Source of the DNA: Campylobacter concisus
Lineage (GTDB): Bacteria > Campylobacterota > Campylobacteria > Campylobacterales > Campylobacteraceae
Length of the DNA: 64,000 bases
Assembly (NCBI RefSeq): GCF_003048375.1
Contig: NZ_CP021643.1
Location: 55,794-119,793 of the forward strand
Direction of reading: 5' to 3'
The position numbers were made by a program, and so were the translations under genes. The notes below the pieces were generated by a model that saw nothing but the letters and a program-made list of their open reading frames with translations, made no database searches and was not told where the DNA came from. The first letter of the stretch is position 1, and each line of letters begins with the position of its first letter. This document shows, in pieces, positions 1 through 10,120 of this stretch.

Positions 1-40
1 TATTGCAAAGATAAATAAATCACAAGACCTTAAGGGATCT

Positions 41-1465
41 ATGAGTAAAGAAAATATACTTACTCAAAAACTTGAGATAGCAAACTTTTTTATCCCAAGT
101 AGGTTTTTTATAAATAAACAAACTGGCGAAGAGATAAATGTTCCGCCAAGAGTATTGTTCCCAAGCAATAATAGAACACTATCAAAAGAGCTAATCGACG
201 TCTTAAGAACTATTGCAACAATGAACAACAATGGCGAATTAACTGGAATAAATGGCTCAACTTATTCAGCAAAAATAGAAGAAAAGATAGACAAATTACT
301 AACAAGAGCAAATGGAGATGGAGATAAAAAAGATCCAGAGCTTGAAAACAAGATATATATCAAAACAAAAGGGGCAATATCTGATGCTCTATCACTTCTT
401 GCAAGTGCAAAAAAATCACCAGAGGACTTAAAAAAGGTTCTTACATCACCGAAACTCGATGATGCACTAAAGCTTGCTGCGCAAAGTAAATTGCACCCAA
501 ATTATGCTCTTAATAGCTATCTTGACTCGGTGGCTAAAAATAACCAGTTTGTGATCAATAATGCACTAAGAGCAAAGAGCAATAATGGTGATGACGTATA
601 TGTTACTCACAATGAGATTTCAAATGGTGATATAAGAAAAAGCGTTAATAAAGTTCTTGGAGAATTTTATGACAAAGATCAAGCGTTTTCATATACTCTA
701 TTTGAGTTTAAAGAGAGAGAAGACAATCCTCTTTATAATGCCATAAAATATGGTCCAATTAACCCAGCTATTAAGAAATTAGTCGGCAAGACAAAAGAGG
801 ATAAAGAATTTATGTCACCTGATAATTTCTTGGCCAACTATAAAATAGGTGAGGATTTAGGCGAACCAGTAAAAAAAGAAACACAAAACGGCGAGGTTCA
901 TAATATGAATGTTCCTTTACCAACAAAAATGGCTGTTGTCTTAAATCAAATATTACAAAATAATATGCCTGAAAAATCTCCAATGAGAGATCTAAAAAAT
1001 TACTTTAACCAAGAATACAAAGATATTTCAAGCGATAGGAAAGAAGAATTTGTAAGTAAGCTTGGTAAAAATAGCTATGTTCAACCAAGCTTTAATCCAG
1101 AAGAGCTATTAAAAATGGCACAAAATAAAGACCAAAGCCAATTATCAAAGGTTGTGACAAGCAATATCGAAGAAACTCCTGCGGAAGAGCCACAACTAAA
1201 GAAAAGAGGCAGACCTTCCAAGAGAGTAATTGAAGTTATTTCTGGAGAAAACGAGGAGATCGTTGCTATTGAGAACGACAACAATATTGCCGTTGAAGCA
1301 CAAATTGAAGACCTTGATCTTGGCGAAATAGCAGGCAATCCATACGATACCTACGTTCCAAATATGGACGATAATGATATGAATTTTGGCGATGACATGG
1401 GATACTCATTAAGCGAAGAAATCCAAGACTTCGACGAAAACATTAACAACAAATTCAAACTTTAA
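41..1465 (+). CDS. AT-hook-containing protein of unknown function
   Basis: A 474-residue soluble protein that I do not recognise as a family. A Lys/Arg-rich segment with the AT-hook core RGRP lies near residues 387-395 and suggests binding to AT-rich minor grooves. The last 70 or so residues are very acidic. An AAGGGA Shine-Dalgarno lies 3 bases before the ATG, a short spacing. The frame is open to the left edge of the window, so the true start may lie outside it. It is the first gene of a same-strand group with RecJ-like, helicase, HD and Toprim genes, although a terminator separates it from them. A role in plasmid DNA handling is inferred from the motif and neighbours only. Confidence 0.6.
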   Translation: MSKENILTQKLEIANFFIPSRFFINKQTGEEINVPPRVLFPSNNRTLSKELIDVLRTIATMNNNGELTGINGSTYSAKIEEKIDKLLTRANGDGDKKDPELENKIYIKTKGAISDALSLLASAKKSPEDLKKVLTSPKLDDALKLAAQSKLHPNYALNSYLDSVAKNNQFVINNALRAKSNNGDDVYVTHNEISNGDIRKSVNKVLGEFYDKDQAFSYTLFEFKEREDNPLYNAIKYGPINPAIKKLVGKTKEDKEFMSPDNFLANYKIGEDLGEPVKKETQNGEVHNMNVPLPTKMAVVLNQILQNNMPEKSPMRDLKNYFNQEYKDISSDRKEEFVSKLGKNSYVQPSFNPEELLKMAQNKDQSQLSKVVTSNIEETPAEEPQLKKRGRPSKRVIEVISGENEEIVAIENDNNIAVEAQIEDLDLGEIAGNPYDTYVPNMDDNDMNFGDDMGYSLSEEIQDFDENINNKFKL

Positions 1466-1476
1466 AATAAGACTTC

Positions 1477-1508
1477 CCCGCCAGGCATAAGGTTTGGCGG
1501 GTCTTTTT
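1477..1508 (+). terminator. Rho-independent terminator after the AT-hook gene
   Basis: A 7-bp perfect GC-rich stem (CCCGCCA at 1477-1483, TGGCGGG at 1495-1501) is followed by a T-rich run. It lies 12 bases after the stop codon. The high GC stands out in AT-rich DNA. It should partly separate the first gene from the RecJ-like gene. Confidence 0.85.
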
Positions 1509-1531
1509 AAAATACAAACGAGAAAACAAAA

Positions 1532-3523
1532 ATGGCAACAGTAAATGAATATCTTAGAAAACTACAACTAAACCAAAAAGAAAACCAAAAACAAATTGAT
1601 GAGTATATAAAAGAGCTTAAAAAAAACGAAGGTAATGGTAAATTTAAAATACCAGTAGGCAAAATTGACTGCTTTTATGAAAATATTCTCGACAAAATCA
1701 AAAATGGCAAAGGCGTTTTAATATATTCAGACTATGACGTAGATGGCATTTTCTCTTGCGTGATGATGATCGAAACATTACAGCAAATAGCAAAGCAAGA
1801 GCTAGATAAAGACCCTAATAATACTAAAATCAAAGACTTTTTTGAGAAGCTTAGATTTAAAATACCAACAAGAACAGAGGGCTACGGAATAAGTGCTGAC
1901 TATATCAAAGCAGCCTTGAAATCAAATATTATTGACTATATTATTACTTGTGATAACGGCACTCAAAAAAGCGTTGTTCCGATCGTGACCGATGAAAACT
2001 ACAAAAATAAGGTATTTGTATTTGATCACCATGCAAATGGGGATTTTGGTAATTATGACAATATACTAAATCCAAATACAGACGGCAAAGTCGAAATTTC
2101 AACTGGTATTTTGCTATACCGATTTTTTGAAAAGCTATCTAGTAGAAAAAAAATAGAGTTACCAAATTTAGCCGATCTTGCAGCCTTTACGGCAGTAGCA
2201 GACGTTGCTTCTCTTGATAGTAATAGGGATATAATAGAGCAGGGTTTAAATATCATCAACAACGCTGGCATAAGCTACACCAACGCCAGCAAAGAGATAG
2301 ACAAGTTAGGAGAGAAAGTTGTAAGCCAAATAAGGCAAAATGATACAGAAAAGGCCTACAAAAATATTGCTAAAATTGAAAAGTTAAATGAAAAGCAAGG
2401 TCAAATTTTAGAGCTTGCCAATCTTACAAGACCATTTTATAAAAAGCTTTTTCAAAATAGAGAAAATATAACCACAAAGGATCTATCATTTTCTGCTATC
2501 CCTTTAATAAATGCCTTGAATAGACTAGAAGCAAATAGCAACTTTTTAGTAAAGATGCTTCAAATTAAGCAAGAAAACGAAGCAAATAATAATATGCTTA
2601 ATAGTGGTATATATATTTTAAATGGACTTAACAATAAAAGAAAAGAGCTTGCTTTTGAGGCTACAAAAAATGCTCTTCAGGCTGTAAAAGAAAAAGGGCT
2701 TGAAAAAGATCCGCTAATTTTTGTATATGTTGAAAATACAAAAATAGGACTTTGTGGATTGATTGCACAAAGGATTTTTGACAATACTGGTGCAGATGTT
2801 ATAGTAGGCACAGACGTCAATGGTAAGATAATCTTTAGCGGACGTGGCAACAATGTATTTGATAATCTAACCAGGCTAATGAATTTTAAACTAGAGGCTA
2901 AAGATATTTTCTCTTTTGGCGGACACTTAAAGGCGCTTGGTGGCTCTATAAAAGATCATACAAGATTTAATGAGCTTTTAAAAGAAGCCCTTGCTAGCAA
3001 TATATTTATATCTAATAAAAATACAACTGAGCTTGATTTAGCAAAAGATAGTTTCAATATTCTTGAAAAGCCAGTATCTTTGTTTGAATACAATGAACTT
3101 TCTAAACATCTAACAAAAATTACTGGAGCTATCCCTTATAGCAAGAATTTTCTGGCACCAGTGATTATTACTTCAGACATGATCTTAAATAAAGATGCAA
3201 TTATGGGCAAGGCAAAGCAGAAAGACTTTGTGCTTTTAAAGCTGGCAGTGACTGACCCAATTAATGACAAAACAGAGAGTATAGATTTTATATGCCCTGG
3301 TAAAAATGCGCTTGACTTAATAGAAAATAGCGAAAATGTTTCTAAAAACAATAAATTGCCTATTTTTTTAATGGAGCTGTCAAACAATAATTTTGATTTT
3401 AGCAAGGATACTTTCTCTGGTAAGATCGTATTTAAAGAGCAGCTAATCCCTGAAAATTTCTTAGAAAAGATTAAAAAAAACAACGTTCAAGAGCAAAAAG
3501 TAGCAACGAGCATTAAAATATGA
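1532..3523 (+). CDS. RecJ-like DHH-family single-stranded DNA exonuclease
   Basis: A 663-residue DHH phosphoesterase. Visible motifs are SDYDVDG near residues 66-72 (motif I metal ligands), CDNGTQ near 135-140, FDHH near 164-167 and a DHHA1-type GGHLKALGG near 463-471. These are the conserved motifs of RecJ, a 5'-3' ssDNA exonuclease of recombination and mismatch repair. It is longer than the minimal RecJ core, and the last 170 or so residues could be an OB-like or partner domain. The stop overlaps the helicase start (ATGA), so the two are translationally coupled. The host probably has its own chromosomal recJ, so this copy is likely plasmid-specialised. Confidence 0.85.
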   Translation: MATVNEYLRKLQLNQKENQKQIDEYIKELKKNEGNGKFKIPVGKIDCFYENILDKIKNGKGVLIYSDYDVDGIFSCVMMIETLQQIAKQELDKDPNNTKIKDFFEKLRFKIPTRTEGYGISADYIKAALKSNIIDYIITCDNGTQKSVVPIVTDENYKNKVFVFDHHANGDFGNYDNILNPNTDGKVEISTGILLYRFFEKLSSRKKIELPNLADLAAFTAVADVASLDSNRDIIEQGLNIINNAGISYTNASKEIDKLGEKVVSQIRQNDTEKAYKNIAKIEKLNEKQGQILELANLTRPFYKKLFQNRENITTKDLSFSAIPLINALNRLEANSNFLVKMLQIKQENEANNNMLNSGIYILNGLNNKRKELAFEATKNALQAVKEKGLEKDPLIFVYVENTKIGLCGLIAQRIFDNTGADVIVGTDVNGKIIFSGRGNNVFDNLTRLMNFKLEAKDIFSFGGHLKALGGSIKDHTRFNELLKEALASNIFISNKNTTELDLAKDSFNILEKPVSLFEYNELSKHLTKITGAIPYSKNFLAPVIITSDMILNKDAIMGKAKQKDFVLLKLAVTDPINDKTESIDFICPGKNALDLIENSENVSKNNKLPIFLMELSNNNFDFSKDTFSGKIVFKEQLIPENFLEKIKKNNVQEQKVATSIKI

Positions 3524-5208
3524 AAATTGAGCTAAATGATAAGTTTCCGCCACGGCCATATCAGCAAGAGTGTGTCAATGCTACAAAAAATAACAATATA
3601 GGGTTAATTCACGCTCCAACTGGCTCTGGCAAAACTAATATTATGGCGTATATTATAAACGAGCTTCAGCTGCGAACGCTGATCATAGTCCCAGCTGTCG
3701 ATCTAGTAGAGCAGACAAAAAATAGGTTTGTAGTAATGTTTGGTAGCGATGCCCAAATAGGTGCTATTGATGGTGAAACAAGAAATAAAAAAGCTCAAAC
3801 ACAAAAAGACATCTTGATATCTACCTGGCAATCACTTAAACGTAAAGATCTACTGGATAACGTAAAAGGTAAGTATGATATGCTGATAATTGATGAATGC
3901 CACCACTCTTCAGCAAGCGTATTGTCTAATATAATCTCAAATTTAAAGCCATACTGCAAAAATCTATATGGAGTAAGTGCCACACCATATAGGAGCCAAG
4001 AGAGCGATAATGCAAAAATGCTTAGTCTTTTTGGTGGAAAAATTCTGCATCAAGTAAGCGTAGAGGAACTATACGAACAAAATTTTTTAGTTAGACCTCA
4101 TATTAATATTATAAAAACCTTCAATTATGGACTAAACCAGCTAGCAACTGAAAATTTTATGAAAAATAGTTTGTTAAAAAAAATAAAAGAGAGCAGTAGC
4201 TACAACGATTTTGTTATAAAGCTAACAGCCCCTATGTATTTTACTATCGATAAATTATTAAGCCAGTCCAAGTATGCTTCTTATCAAATTTTTAAAGATA
4301 CTCCCAATGGAGCTATTAAGCCAATAACTAGCTATGATGTAACAACTATTAGAAATACTTTCGCGAATGCACTCAAAGAGATAGAGGACGAAAATAGCAG
4401 AAAAATGGAGCTGGCCAAACAAATTATGTTGGATTTTAAATTTGGCTCATTGTTTCCATCTTACTTTTCGTCAAAGTCAGAGCGAGATATGTTAAATTAT
4501 GCAAGAAGGCTATGTGAGCTTTATGCCAATGACTTTTTGGGTAAAAATCCTGCTTCTTTACCATCTAATTGGGAAAATATAGGCATGAAGGTAGGTTTTT
4601 TAAAAAAATTTATTGACAATGACTACTCTAGGCAAGTAAGTGTTTTAAATACTACAATGACCGATTTATCAAAAAAGAGCAACGTCAAGGCTTTAGTGCT
4701 TACCAACACAATAGAGTTTGCAAAAAAAGCATATAAGATACTCAATAAGAACTTCAAAATGCCTATTTTGTATCTTGATGGTAGCTCTATTGATAAGCAA
4801 GATACATTTGAGGCAATCAGAAAAGCAAGTAATGACAAAAATTTTATTCTGGTATCTACGACAAGCCTAATTAAAGAGGGTATAGATTTGCCTAGCATAA
4901 ATTTAGTCTATTCTCTGTCCCCAGTCTTTAATCCAATAAATTCCATCTACTCTTTAGAGCAATTAATCGGACGTGCAATTAGACCAAGTAACAACAAAGA
5001 GAAGAGCGAAATCATAATTTTTGATGCCTTTACGAGGGACTTTAGTAATAGGCGAGATGAAATTTTAAGTATCATCAGTAACAACTTGCACCCAATATGT
5101 ATCAATACTTATGAGAACGGCAAAGACTATTTAGCAAATTTAAATAATAGAAATTTCATTCAAAATGAAGCAGATCTATTTAATAGCAGGACGATTAAAA
5201 ATCACTAA
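3520..5208 (+). CDS. Superfamily 2 DEAD/DEAH-type helicase
   Basis: A 562-residue SF2 helicase or translocase. Motif I is APTGSGKT (about residues 33-40), motif II is DECH (about 125-128), motif III is SATP (about 154-157) and motif VI is QLIGRAIRPS (about 480-489). The layout resembles the RAD25/UvrB-like 'ResIII plus Helicase_C' proteins. About 200 residues of family-specific sequence lie between the two RecA-like lobes. The ATG overlaps the RecJ-like stop, suggesting that helicase and nuclease act as a pair in end resection or plasmid repair. No restriction or methylase domain is visible. Confidence 0.88.
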   Translation: MKIELNDKFPPRPYQQECVNATKNNNIGLIHAPTGSGKTNIMAYIINELQLRTLIIVPAVDLVEQTKNRFVVMFGSDAQIGAIDGETRNKKAQTQKDILISTWQSLKRKDLLDNVKGKYDMLIIDECHHSSASVLSNIISNLKPYCKNLYGVSATPYRSQESDNAKMLSLFGGKILHQVSVEELYEQNFLVRPHINIIKTFNYGLNQLATENFMKNSLLKKIKESSSYNDFVIKLTAPMYFTIDKLLSQSKYASYQIFKDTPNGAIKPITSYDVTTIRNTFANALKEIEDENSRKMELAKQIMLDFKFGSLFPSYFSSKSERDMLNYARRLCELYANDFLGKNPASLPSNWENIGMKVGFLKKFIDNDYSRQVSVLNTTMTDLSKKSNVKALVLTNTIEFAKKAYKILNKNFKMPILYLDGSSIDKQDTFEAIRKASNDKNFILVSTTSLIKEGIDLPSINLVYSLSPVFNPINSIYSLEQLIGRAIRPSNNKEKSEIIIFDAFTRDFSNRRDEILSIISNNLHPICINTYENGKDYLANLNNRNFIQNEADLFNSRTIKNH

Positions 5209-5220
5209 AAAGGACATAAA

Positions 5221-7950
5221 ATGTCAGAAAATTTAAAAGAAATTCTTTCTAAAGAAAAAAATCAAGTGATAGGTGAAAAATTTGTAGGCATTAAGATCGT
5301 TGAGCAGAGCATAGAAGACTCCGAAACAATTTATTCATATAATGGCAATAAGGTTGAAAATACTGTGCAAGACCTGGAAGACGTTGCAGACTTATTAGTA
5401 AATGCTGATGGTGTAGAAAATATGAATGGCAAAAAAATTTATTATGAAGTCGCCGATACACCAGAAGAAACAATTAAAGATGTTAGAAACAAATTTAAAA
5501 GCAAGACCAGCAACAGCGAAACATATATAAACAGCATTAAAAGCATCATTAACAATGAAGAGCAAAACGATTTTATAAACAAAATTATGTTGCCTAAAAT
5601 AACAAAGGCTATTGCGGACACCAATACCACAAAGGCTGAGCTAATTCTTAAAAGCCCATTAATGATAGAGGCTCTTAGTCAAGCTGGATACGCTGGTATT
5701 GAAATGGGAACTTTTGGTGATCAAGAACCATACGCCGTTTTAAAAAAAGAGGATGAAGGCAAAATAACCAATGGTGGAACTATTAAAAATTTTGATGAAA
5801 TTTACTCTATGCTACGCCAAGATTGGTTTAATAATAAGAAAATAGCTGGAGATGCGCTTGGATTTGATAAATTAACAGAGCAAATTTCGCAGGATTTAAA
5901 TAATATCCTGAAAAGCGACTTTATCTACAATAACGTTTCAACGCTATCTAAAAACCCTTTTGAAAGCCAAGAGAGAAAAGACAATATCTTAGGGCATTTG
6001 GCAGCACTTAGCTTACTAGATACCACAGAGCAGGATAAACAAAGACTGATTGAGGAGTATCTATCTGATTTACTAGATAGCATAGAAGATCATCAACAAA
6101 CATTGGATAGAGATTACCAACGAAATTTATATGCAAACATTGCCGAGATCGCAAATAAGACAAAAAATACTTTTACTATTGCTAATATTGCTAATAAATT
6201 TAAAAAGCACGCCAAGCTTTTTAGCAAAAGTGATCCATATAGCGTTGATATTGCAAATAAACTCAACTACATTGCAGATGAAATTGTTAAAAATAGAAGC
6301 ATCAAAGAAGACGTTTTTGTTGAAATGGATGTAGCACCACTGGTTACGCCAGTTGTTTTTGAGGGGACCAAGATCAAGATAAATGGCAAAATGGTTGATC
6401 TAAAAGATAACGAAAAATTTGTAAATATGTATCAAAGGCACAACAGCAATGGCACTGTTAAATTTTATGTTTCTACCACAACAGCAGGTTTTTTAAACAA
6501 TACGCTTGTTATTGACTATGACCCAGAAAAGCAACAGATCACAAAGGCAAGTAGATATGGCACAGATTTAAAGACCACTATTGCAATGGATAATTACGCC
6601 TACAATAGAGAGAGTAGTTTTGCTATGTTTGGCAAAAAAAGAATAAGAAAGGACTTTTTGGCTGATATGAAAAACAAAACCGCTGCGCTACTTGATAGAC
6701 ACATCCCGAGAGATTTAGAGCCACTCAAACAAGGGCTAAAGGTTTTTGGGAATTTTACAAAAACATTTGCCACTAGAGTAGCTAATTTAATGATCAACAC
6801 GACCGTAGCTGGGGCTAAATTTGCTTATGATGCCTCACAAAAGGCACTAATAGCAATAAACGAAAAACAGCCACAGCTGCAAAATAATATTAATGCTATT
6901 GGCGTAAAAATTAAAGATAGCGCGGAAAGTATGTTTAGTATTTTTAAAGAGAGGGTTTTTAAAGCCTTTATAAAAGAACCAAAAGACGTTACCTCTCTAA
7001 CGCTAGGAAAACTCGTTAAAGACTTTGACACTAGCCATTTGTCAAAAGAGGATTTTATCACTAAAGTGTGCGCAAATTTACTAAATTCTAGGGGTTTTCT
7101 TGGCAGCGTTGAGTATTCCACATTACAGCATAGCCTCAACGTAGCAAAAATCACAAATTATTACCTTAAAGACATTAGCATAACAAATGAGCAAAAAAAT
7201 GAGATTGTTTTAAAGGCTCTTATGCACGATATGGTTGAGGCGATAGCAGTAGGTGATTTGCCAACCCCACTTAAAGATCAAATGCCAAAAATTAGAGAAT
7301 TTGAGGATAAGATGCTAAAAGGGCTATATGAAAGACTGGGCCTTAAAGAAACCAAATATGACAATATCGTAAAACTAGCAGACAAACAAGAGCGTGCTAC
7401 TTTTATACAGCTTCATTTTACCGAGCAAAATCAAAAAAATCTTGGCAATATGATAGGCGACTATATAACAAAAGTGGCCAGTAAAAATATGAAACTAAAC
7501 TCAGAGGAAGCCAAAGCGGGCATGGGTATAATTATTCTTAATGGCTATAAAGAGTTTCTTGATGGAAAAGATATCAAAGAGATCAACCCTGAAACAAGAG
7601 AGTTTATCAAATTTAATAAGCTAGACAAAAAAGAGGACTACATTTTAAGTTCAAAAGCATATCTTGAAGCAAAGCTAGATATGAACCTTAGCAAAAACCC
7701 TTATGAAATTTTAGAAGAAGTGAGCAGTGTGGTTAATGAGCTTGGAATTTCCATACCAACAGAGAAATTTATAAAAGCCTTTGATGAAACAAGATTTGCT
7801 GAAGTAAATTTAGCATTTTTAGACAAAGAGGATAGAAATAACTCCATAATAGCGCAAGCAGAACACCTATTCAAGGATAAGATTGTTGAAAACGATTATG
7901 GTGATGATCAAGAGATCGAGCAAGGACAATCAAGCAAGATAAAATTCTGA
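5221..7950 (+). CDS. Large HD-domain phosphohydrolase-like protein
   Basis: A 909-residue protein with an HD domain around residues 635-760: an upstream His in QHSLN, the LMHDMVEA signature near 667-674 and a downstream Asp in KLADKQERA. The order matches the YfbR-like/HD_3 nucleotidase group, whose members hydrolyse deoxynucleoside monophosphates. The N-terminal 600 residues match nothing I recognise and have no membrane segment. AAAAGGACA lies just before the ATG, and it sits 12 bases after the helicase gene. A nucleotide-pool or DNA-end role is inferred from context. The substrate cannot be told from sequence. Confidence 0.7.
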   Translation: MSENLKEILSKEKNQVIGEKFVGIKIVEQSIEDSETIYSYNGNKVENTVQDLEDVADLLVNADGVENMNGKKIYYEVADTPEETIKDVRNKFKSKTSNSETYINSIKSIINNEEQNDFINKIMLPKITKAIADTNTTKAELILKSPLMIEALSQAGYAGIEMGTFGDQEPYAVLKKEDEGKITNGGTIKNFDEIYSMLRQDWFNNKKIAGDALGFDKLTEQISQDLNNILKSDFIYNNVSTLSKNPFESQERKDNILGHLAALSLLDTTEQDKQRLIEEYLSDLLDSIEDHQQTLDRDYQRNLYANIAEIANKTKNTFTIANIANKFKKHAKLFSKSDPYSVDIANKLNYIADEIVKNRSIKEDVFVEMDVAPLVTPVVFEGTKIKINGKMVDLKDNEKFVNMYQRHNSNGTVKFYVSTTTAGFLNNTLVIDYDPEKQQITKASRYGTDLKTTIAMDNYAYNRESSFAMFGKKRIRKDFLADMKNKTAALLDRHIPRDLEPLKQGLKVFGNFTKTFATRVANLMINTTVAGAKFAYDASQKALIAINEKQPQLQNNINAIGVKIKDSAESMFSIFKERVFKAFIKEPKDVTSLTLGKLVKDFDTSHLSKEDFITKVCANLLNSRGFLGSVEYSTLQHSLNVAKITNYYLKDISITNEQKNEIVLKALMHDMVEAIAVGDLPTPLKDQMPKIREFEDKMLKGLYERLGLKETKYDNIVKLADKQERATFIQLHFTEQNQKNLGNMIGDYITKVASKNMKLNSEEAKAGMGIIILNGYKEFLDGKDIKEINPETREFIKFNKLDKKEDYILSSKAYLEAKLDMNLSKNPYEILEEVSSVVNELGISIPTEKFIKAFDETRFAEVNLAFLDKEDRNNSIIAQAEHLFKDKIVENDYGDDQEIEQGQSSKIKF

Positions 7951-7962
7951 TGGAGGCAAGAT

Positions 7963-9705
7963 ATGCGATTTAATGCACCAACAAGCAAGCAGATAGAGTA
8001 TGCAAAGCAGATAGCAAAAACACTAGATATATCTTTGCCTGATGACGTATATAGATATTATAGTGCAATGAAAAGTTTTTTGGATAAAGCGAATTCAGAT
8101 GAATATAAAAAAGCTTTTTTTGAAAAGAAAAAAGACGAGATAAGAAAAAATTTATCCCTTATAGAGTTATTAGAGCTATTGGGCTATGAAGAGGTAAAGG
8201 GCAAATCCTGCAAGACATATCCTCAATATAAGGGTAGCAATGACGAGGTAGTGACATGCTCAATTAAACGAACAGATTACCCTAAAAAGAGCGATAATTA
8301 CGAATTTTATACATACTTTATGGTTAAGGATACAAGTGAGCCACCACAGCTTGAAATAAGAGGCCTAGAAAAAGAGGCAAAGCGTAGAGAATTTAAGGAC
8401 GGACACAAGGGCGGTGATATTATCTCTTTTATGTCTGATAGGCTTTTGGACTACTCTTACGGATCTATTATTAAAATGCTTGAAGCAATAGCGACCGATA
8501 GAAAAAATGCGGAAAAATATGGGCTTAGCATTGGCTCAACAGCTGGTAAAGACTATTCGTTGCCAAGCGCAAGCGTAAGAAGGGACGAAAACTATCAAAT
8601 TTGGAAAAGAGGATACGAGGGAGAGAGTAACTTTTTTGCCAAGGCCAATGTGTTTTCTAGGGGGCTTGAAATACGAAGTGATATACAAGACTTATTGGAC
8701 GGCTTTAATAATATTAATACTCCCCAAAACAATCGTATAAGTCGCATAAAACTCGTAAGGCCAGAGAGCGATCACTATGAAAATATAGGGGCTTACTCTA
8801 TTTCTTGCCCAACATATACGATAGAGGGAGGCAAACTAAAGATGATCGGTGATCAAAAGATGAATTTGCTAACACAAGACTTTTTTGACATTACAAGAGA
8901 GAATATCAAAAAAGGAAGCTATAAGACCCAATCAACGTATAGAGTAGATGATGCAAGACTTGAAGCAACGATTAAAAAGCTATCAAAAATGGAAATCCCA
9001 AGCGATTTAAAGAACGATGAAGCCTATGGCGTTATGTCAAGAATGTTGCTCATTAAATACAAAGATGATGACGGACAAATTAAGCGAGGCTTTATTGACA
9101 TGGAAAAAAGAATGAGAAGAGGCTCGCAAAGAGGAATTAGCCTAGTCGGTAGTTTTCCAAAGTTAGAAACTACAGATCAAACCCTTCTAATTGTTGAAAA
9201 TCCAGTTTTAGACGGCGCAAGCGCAATTAAGCTTGGATATTATGATAGAGAGAAAACAACAATAGCAGGAACTCTTGGACATCCATCTGAGTTGTTTTAT
9301 GACACGCTGAAGAACTATATGAAAAGAGCTTTGCAGTGTTACAATAGAATTGTAATTGGATTTGACAACGATGAAGCTGGAGATAAATTTAGCAAGGATA
9401 TGGAGGTTAAAATTTCAAATATTTTTAAAGATTTATTGCTAGAAAAAATTAATTTATCTCGTCCAGAGCTTATCAAGAGCCTTGATGACATTAAGGTCAT
9501 ATCAAATCAAATTTTAAAGCACCACGCTAGCACACTAGATGAAAATACAACTGGATTACTTAAAAAATTTGCAAGCTTTAATATTGAGCGTGGAGTGCCT
9601 AATGATCCTAAATTTAAGGACTTCAACGAAGAGCTTGTAGAAAAAGTAATGGGGTCAGGCTTATTTCGCGAGAGTATCGAAAACACACAGCACTTAAAGC
9701 CGTGA
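7963..9705 (+). CDS. Toprim-domain primase-like protein
   Basis: A 580-residue protein. It starts with the 'PTSKQIEYAKQIAKTL' type helix seen in plasmid primase and topoisomerase-associated proteins. A Toprim domain follows near residues 405-490, with LLIVENP (acidic residue of strand 1) and GFDNDEAGDK (DxDxxG-like motif near 467-475). This resembles Toprim proteins of the TraC/LtrC/DUF3991 type. No clear CHC2 zinc ribbon is visible, although Cys residues near 82 and 101 lie in the right region. The start follows a GGAGG Shine-Dalgarno. It closes the RecJ-helicase-HD operon. A priming role is inference. Confidence 0.72.
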   Translation: MRFNAPTSKQIEYAKQIAKTLDISLPDDVYRYYSAMKSFLDKANSDEYKKAFFEKKKDEIRKNLSLIELLELLGYEEVKGKSCKTYPQYKGSNDEVVTCSIKRTDYPKKSDNYEFYTYFMVKDTSEPPQLEIRGLEKEAKRREFKDGHKGGDIISFMSDRLLDYSYGSIIKMLEAIATDRKNAEKYGLSIGSTAGKDYSLPSASVRRDENYQIWKRGYEGESNFFAKANVFSRGLEIRSDIQDLLDGFNNINTPQNNRISRIKLVRPESDHYENIGAYSISCPTYTIEGGKLKMIGDQKMNLLTQDFFDITRENIKKGSYKTQSTYRVDDARLEATIKKLSKMEIPSDLKNDEAYGVMSRMLLIKYKDDDGQIKRGFIDMEKRMRRGSQRGISLVGSFPKLETTDQTLLIVENPVLDGASAIKLGYYDREKTTIAGTLGHPSELFYDTLKNYMKRALQCYNRIVIGFDNDEAGDKFSKDMEVKISNIFKDLLLEKINLSRPELIKSLDDIKVISNQILKHHASTLDENTTGLLKKFASFNIERGVPNDPKFKDFNEELVEKVMGSGLFRESIENTQHLKP

Positions 9706-9729
9706 GTGAAAATCACTGCGCGGCTTTAA
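9694..9729. terminator. Bidirectional terminator containing both stop codons
   Basis: A 9-bp perfect stem (TTAAAGCCG at 9694-9702 and CGGCTTTAA at 9721-9729) encloses a smaller AGTGA/TCACT stem. It separates the converging Toprim gene (plus) and secreted-protein gene (minus). The stop codons of both genes, at 9703-9705 and 9713-9715, lie inside the hairpin. Confidence 0.85.
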
Positions 9730-10120
9730 ATTTTATTAACAACATCTCAACATTAGTAATTTTAGAGTTTAATATATTTATCTCATAATCCATATTTAAG
9801 CATTTATATCTTAGCGTTCTTTCGGCATCATATTGTTGTTTTTGTAGCTCATGCGTCATAAGCTCATACTTGCTTAACATTTGAGCCGTATTGACTATTT
9901 TAGTGCCTTGGAGCTGATTTATAGTATCCATCTCTTTAATGGTATCTTCAATCACCTTCTTAATCTCTTGTGTATTTGTGTTAAGCATAGTTTGAAACTG
10001 GGAGTAGCCTTGTTGTGACCCCCCGCCGTCCGTATTAACACAAGTAGGACAATAGTATGCAGCCTGGCTACTTGAATAGACAAGAAGCAACAAGGCTATT
10101 AATTTATTTTTTACTTGCAT
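9713..10120 (-). CDS. Small secreted coiled-coil protein
   Basis: 135 residues starting at MQVKNK. An N-terminal signal peptide ends near SSQA, followed by CPTC, which could form a disulfide or bind metal in the periplasm. The rest is helical and heptad-like, with alternating charged and hydrophobic residues. It overlaps the end of the VirB8-like gene, so it is co-translated with it. VirB5-like minor pilins share this size and topology, but similarity is not demonstrable by eye. Confidence 0.6.
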   Translation of the reverse strand: MQVKNKLIALLLLVYSSSQAAYYCPTCVNTDGGGSQQGYSQFQTMLNTNTQEIKKVIEDTIKEMDTINQLQGTKIVNTAQMLSKYELMTHELQKQQYDAERTLRYKCLNMDYEINILNSKITNVEMLLIKFKAAQ

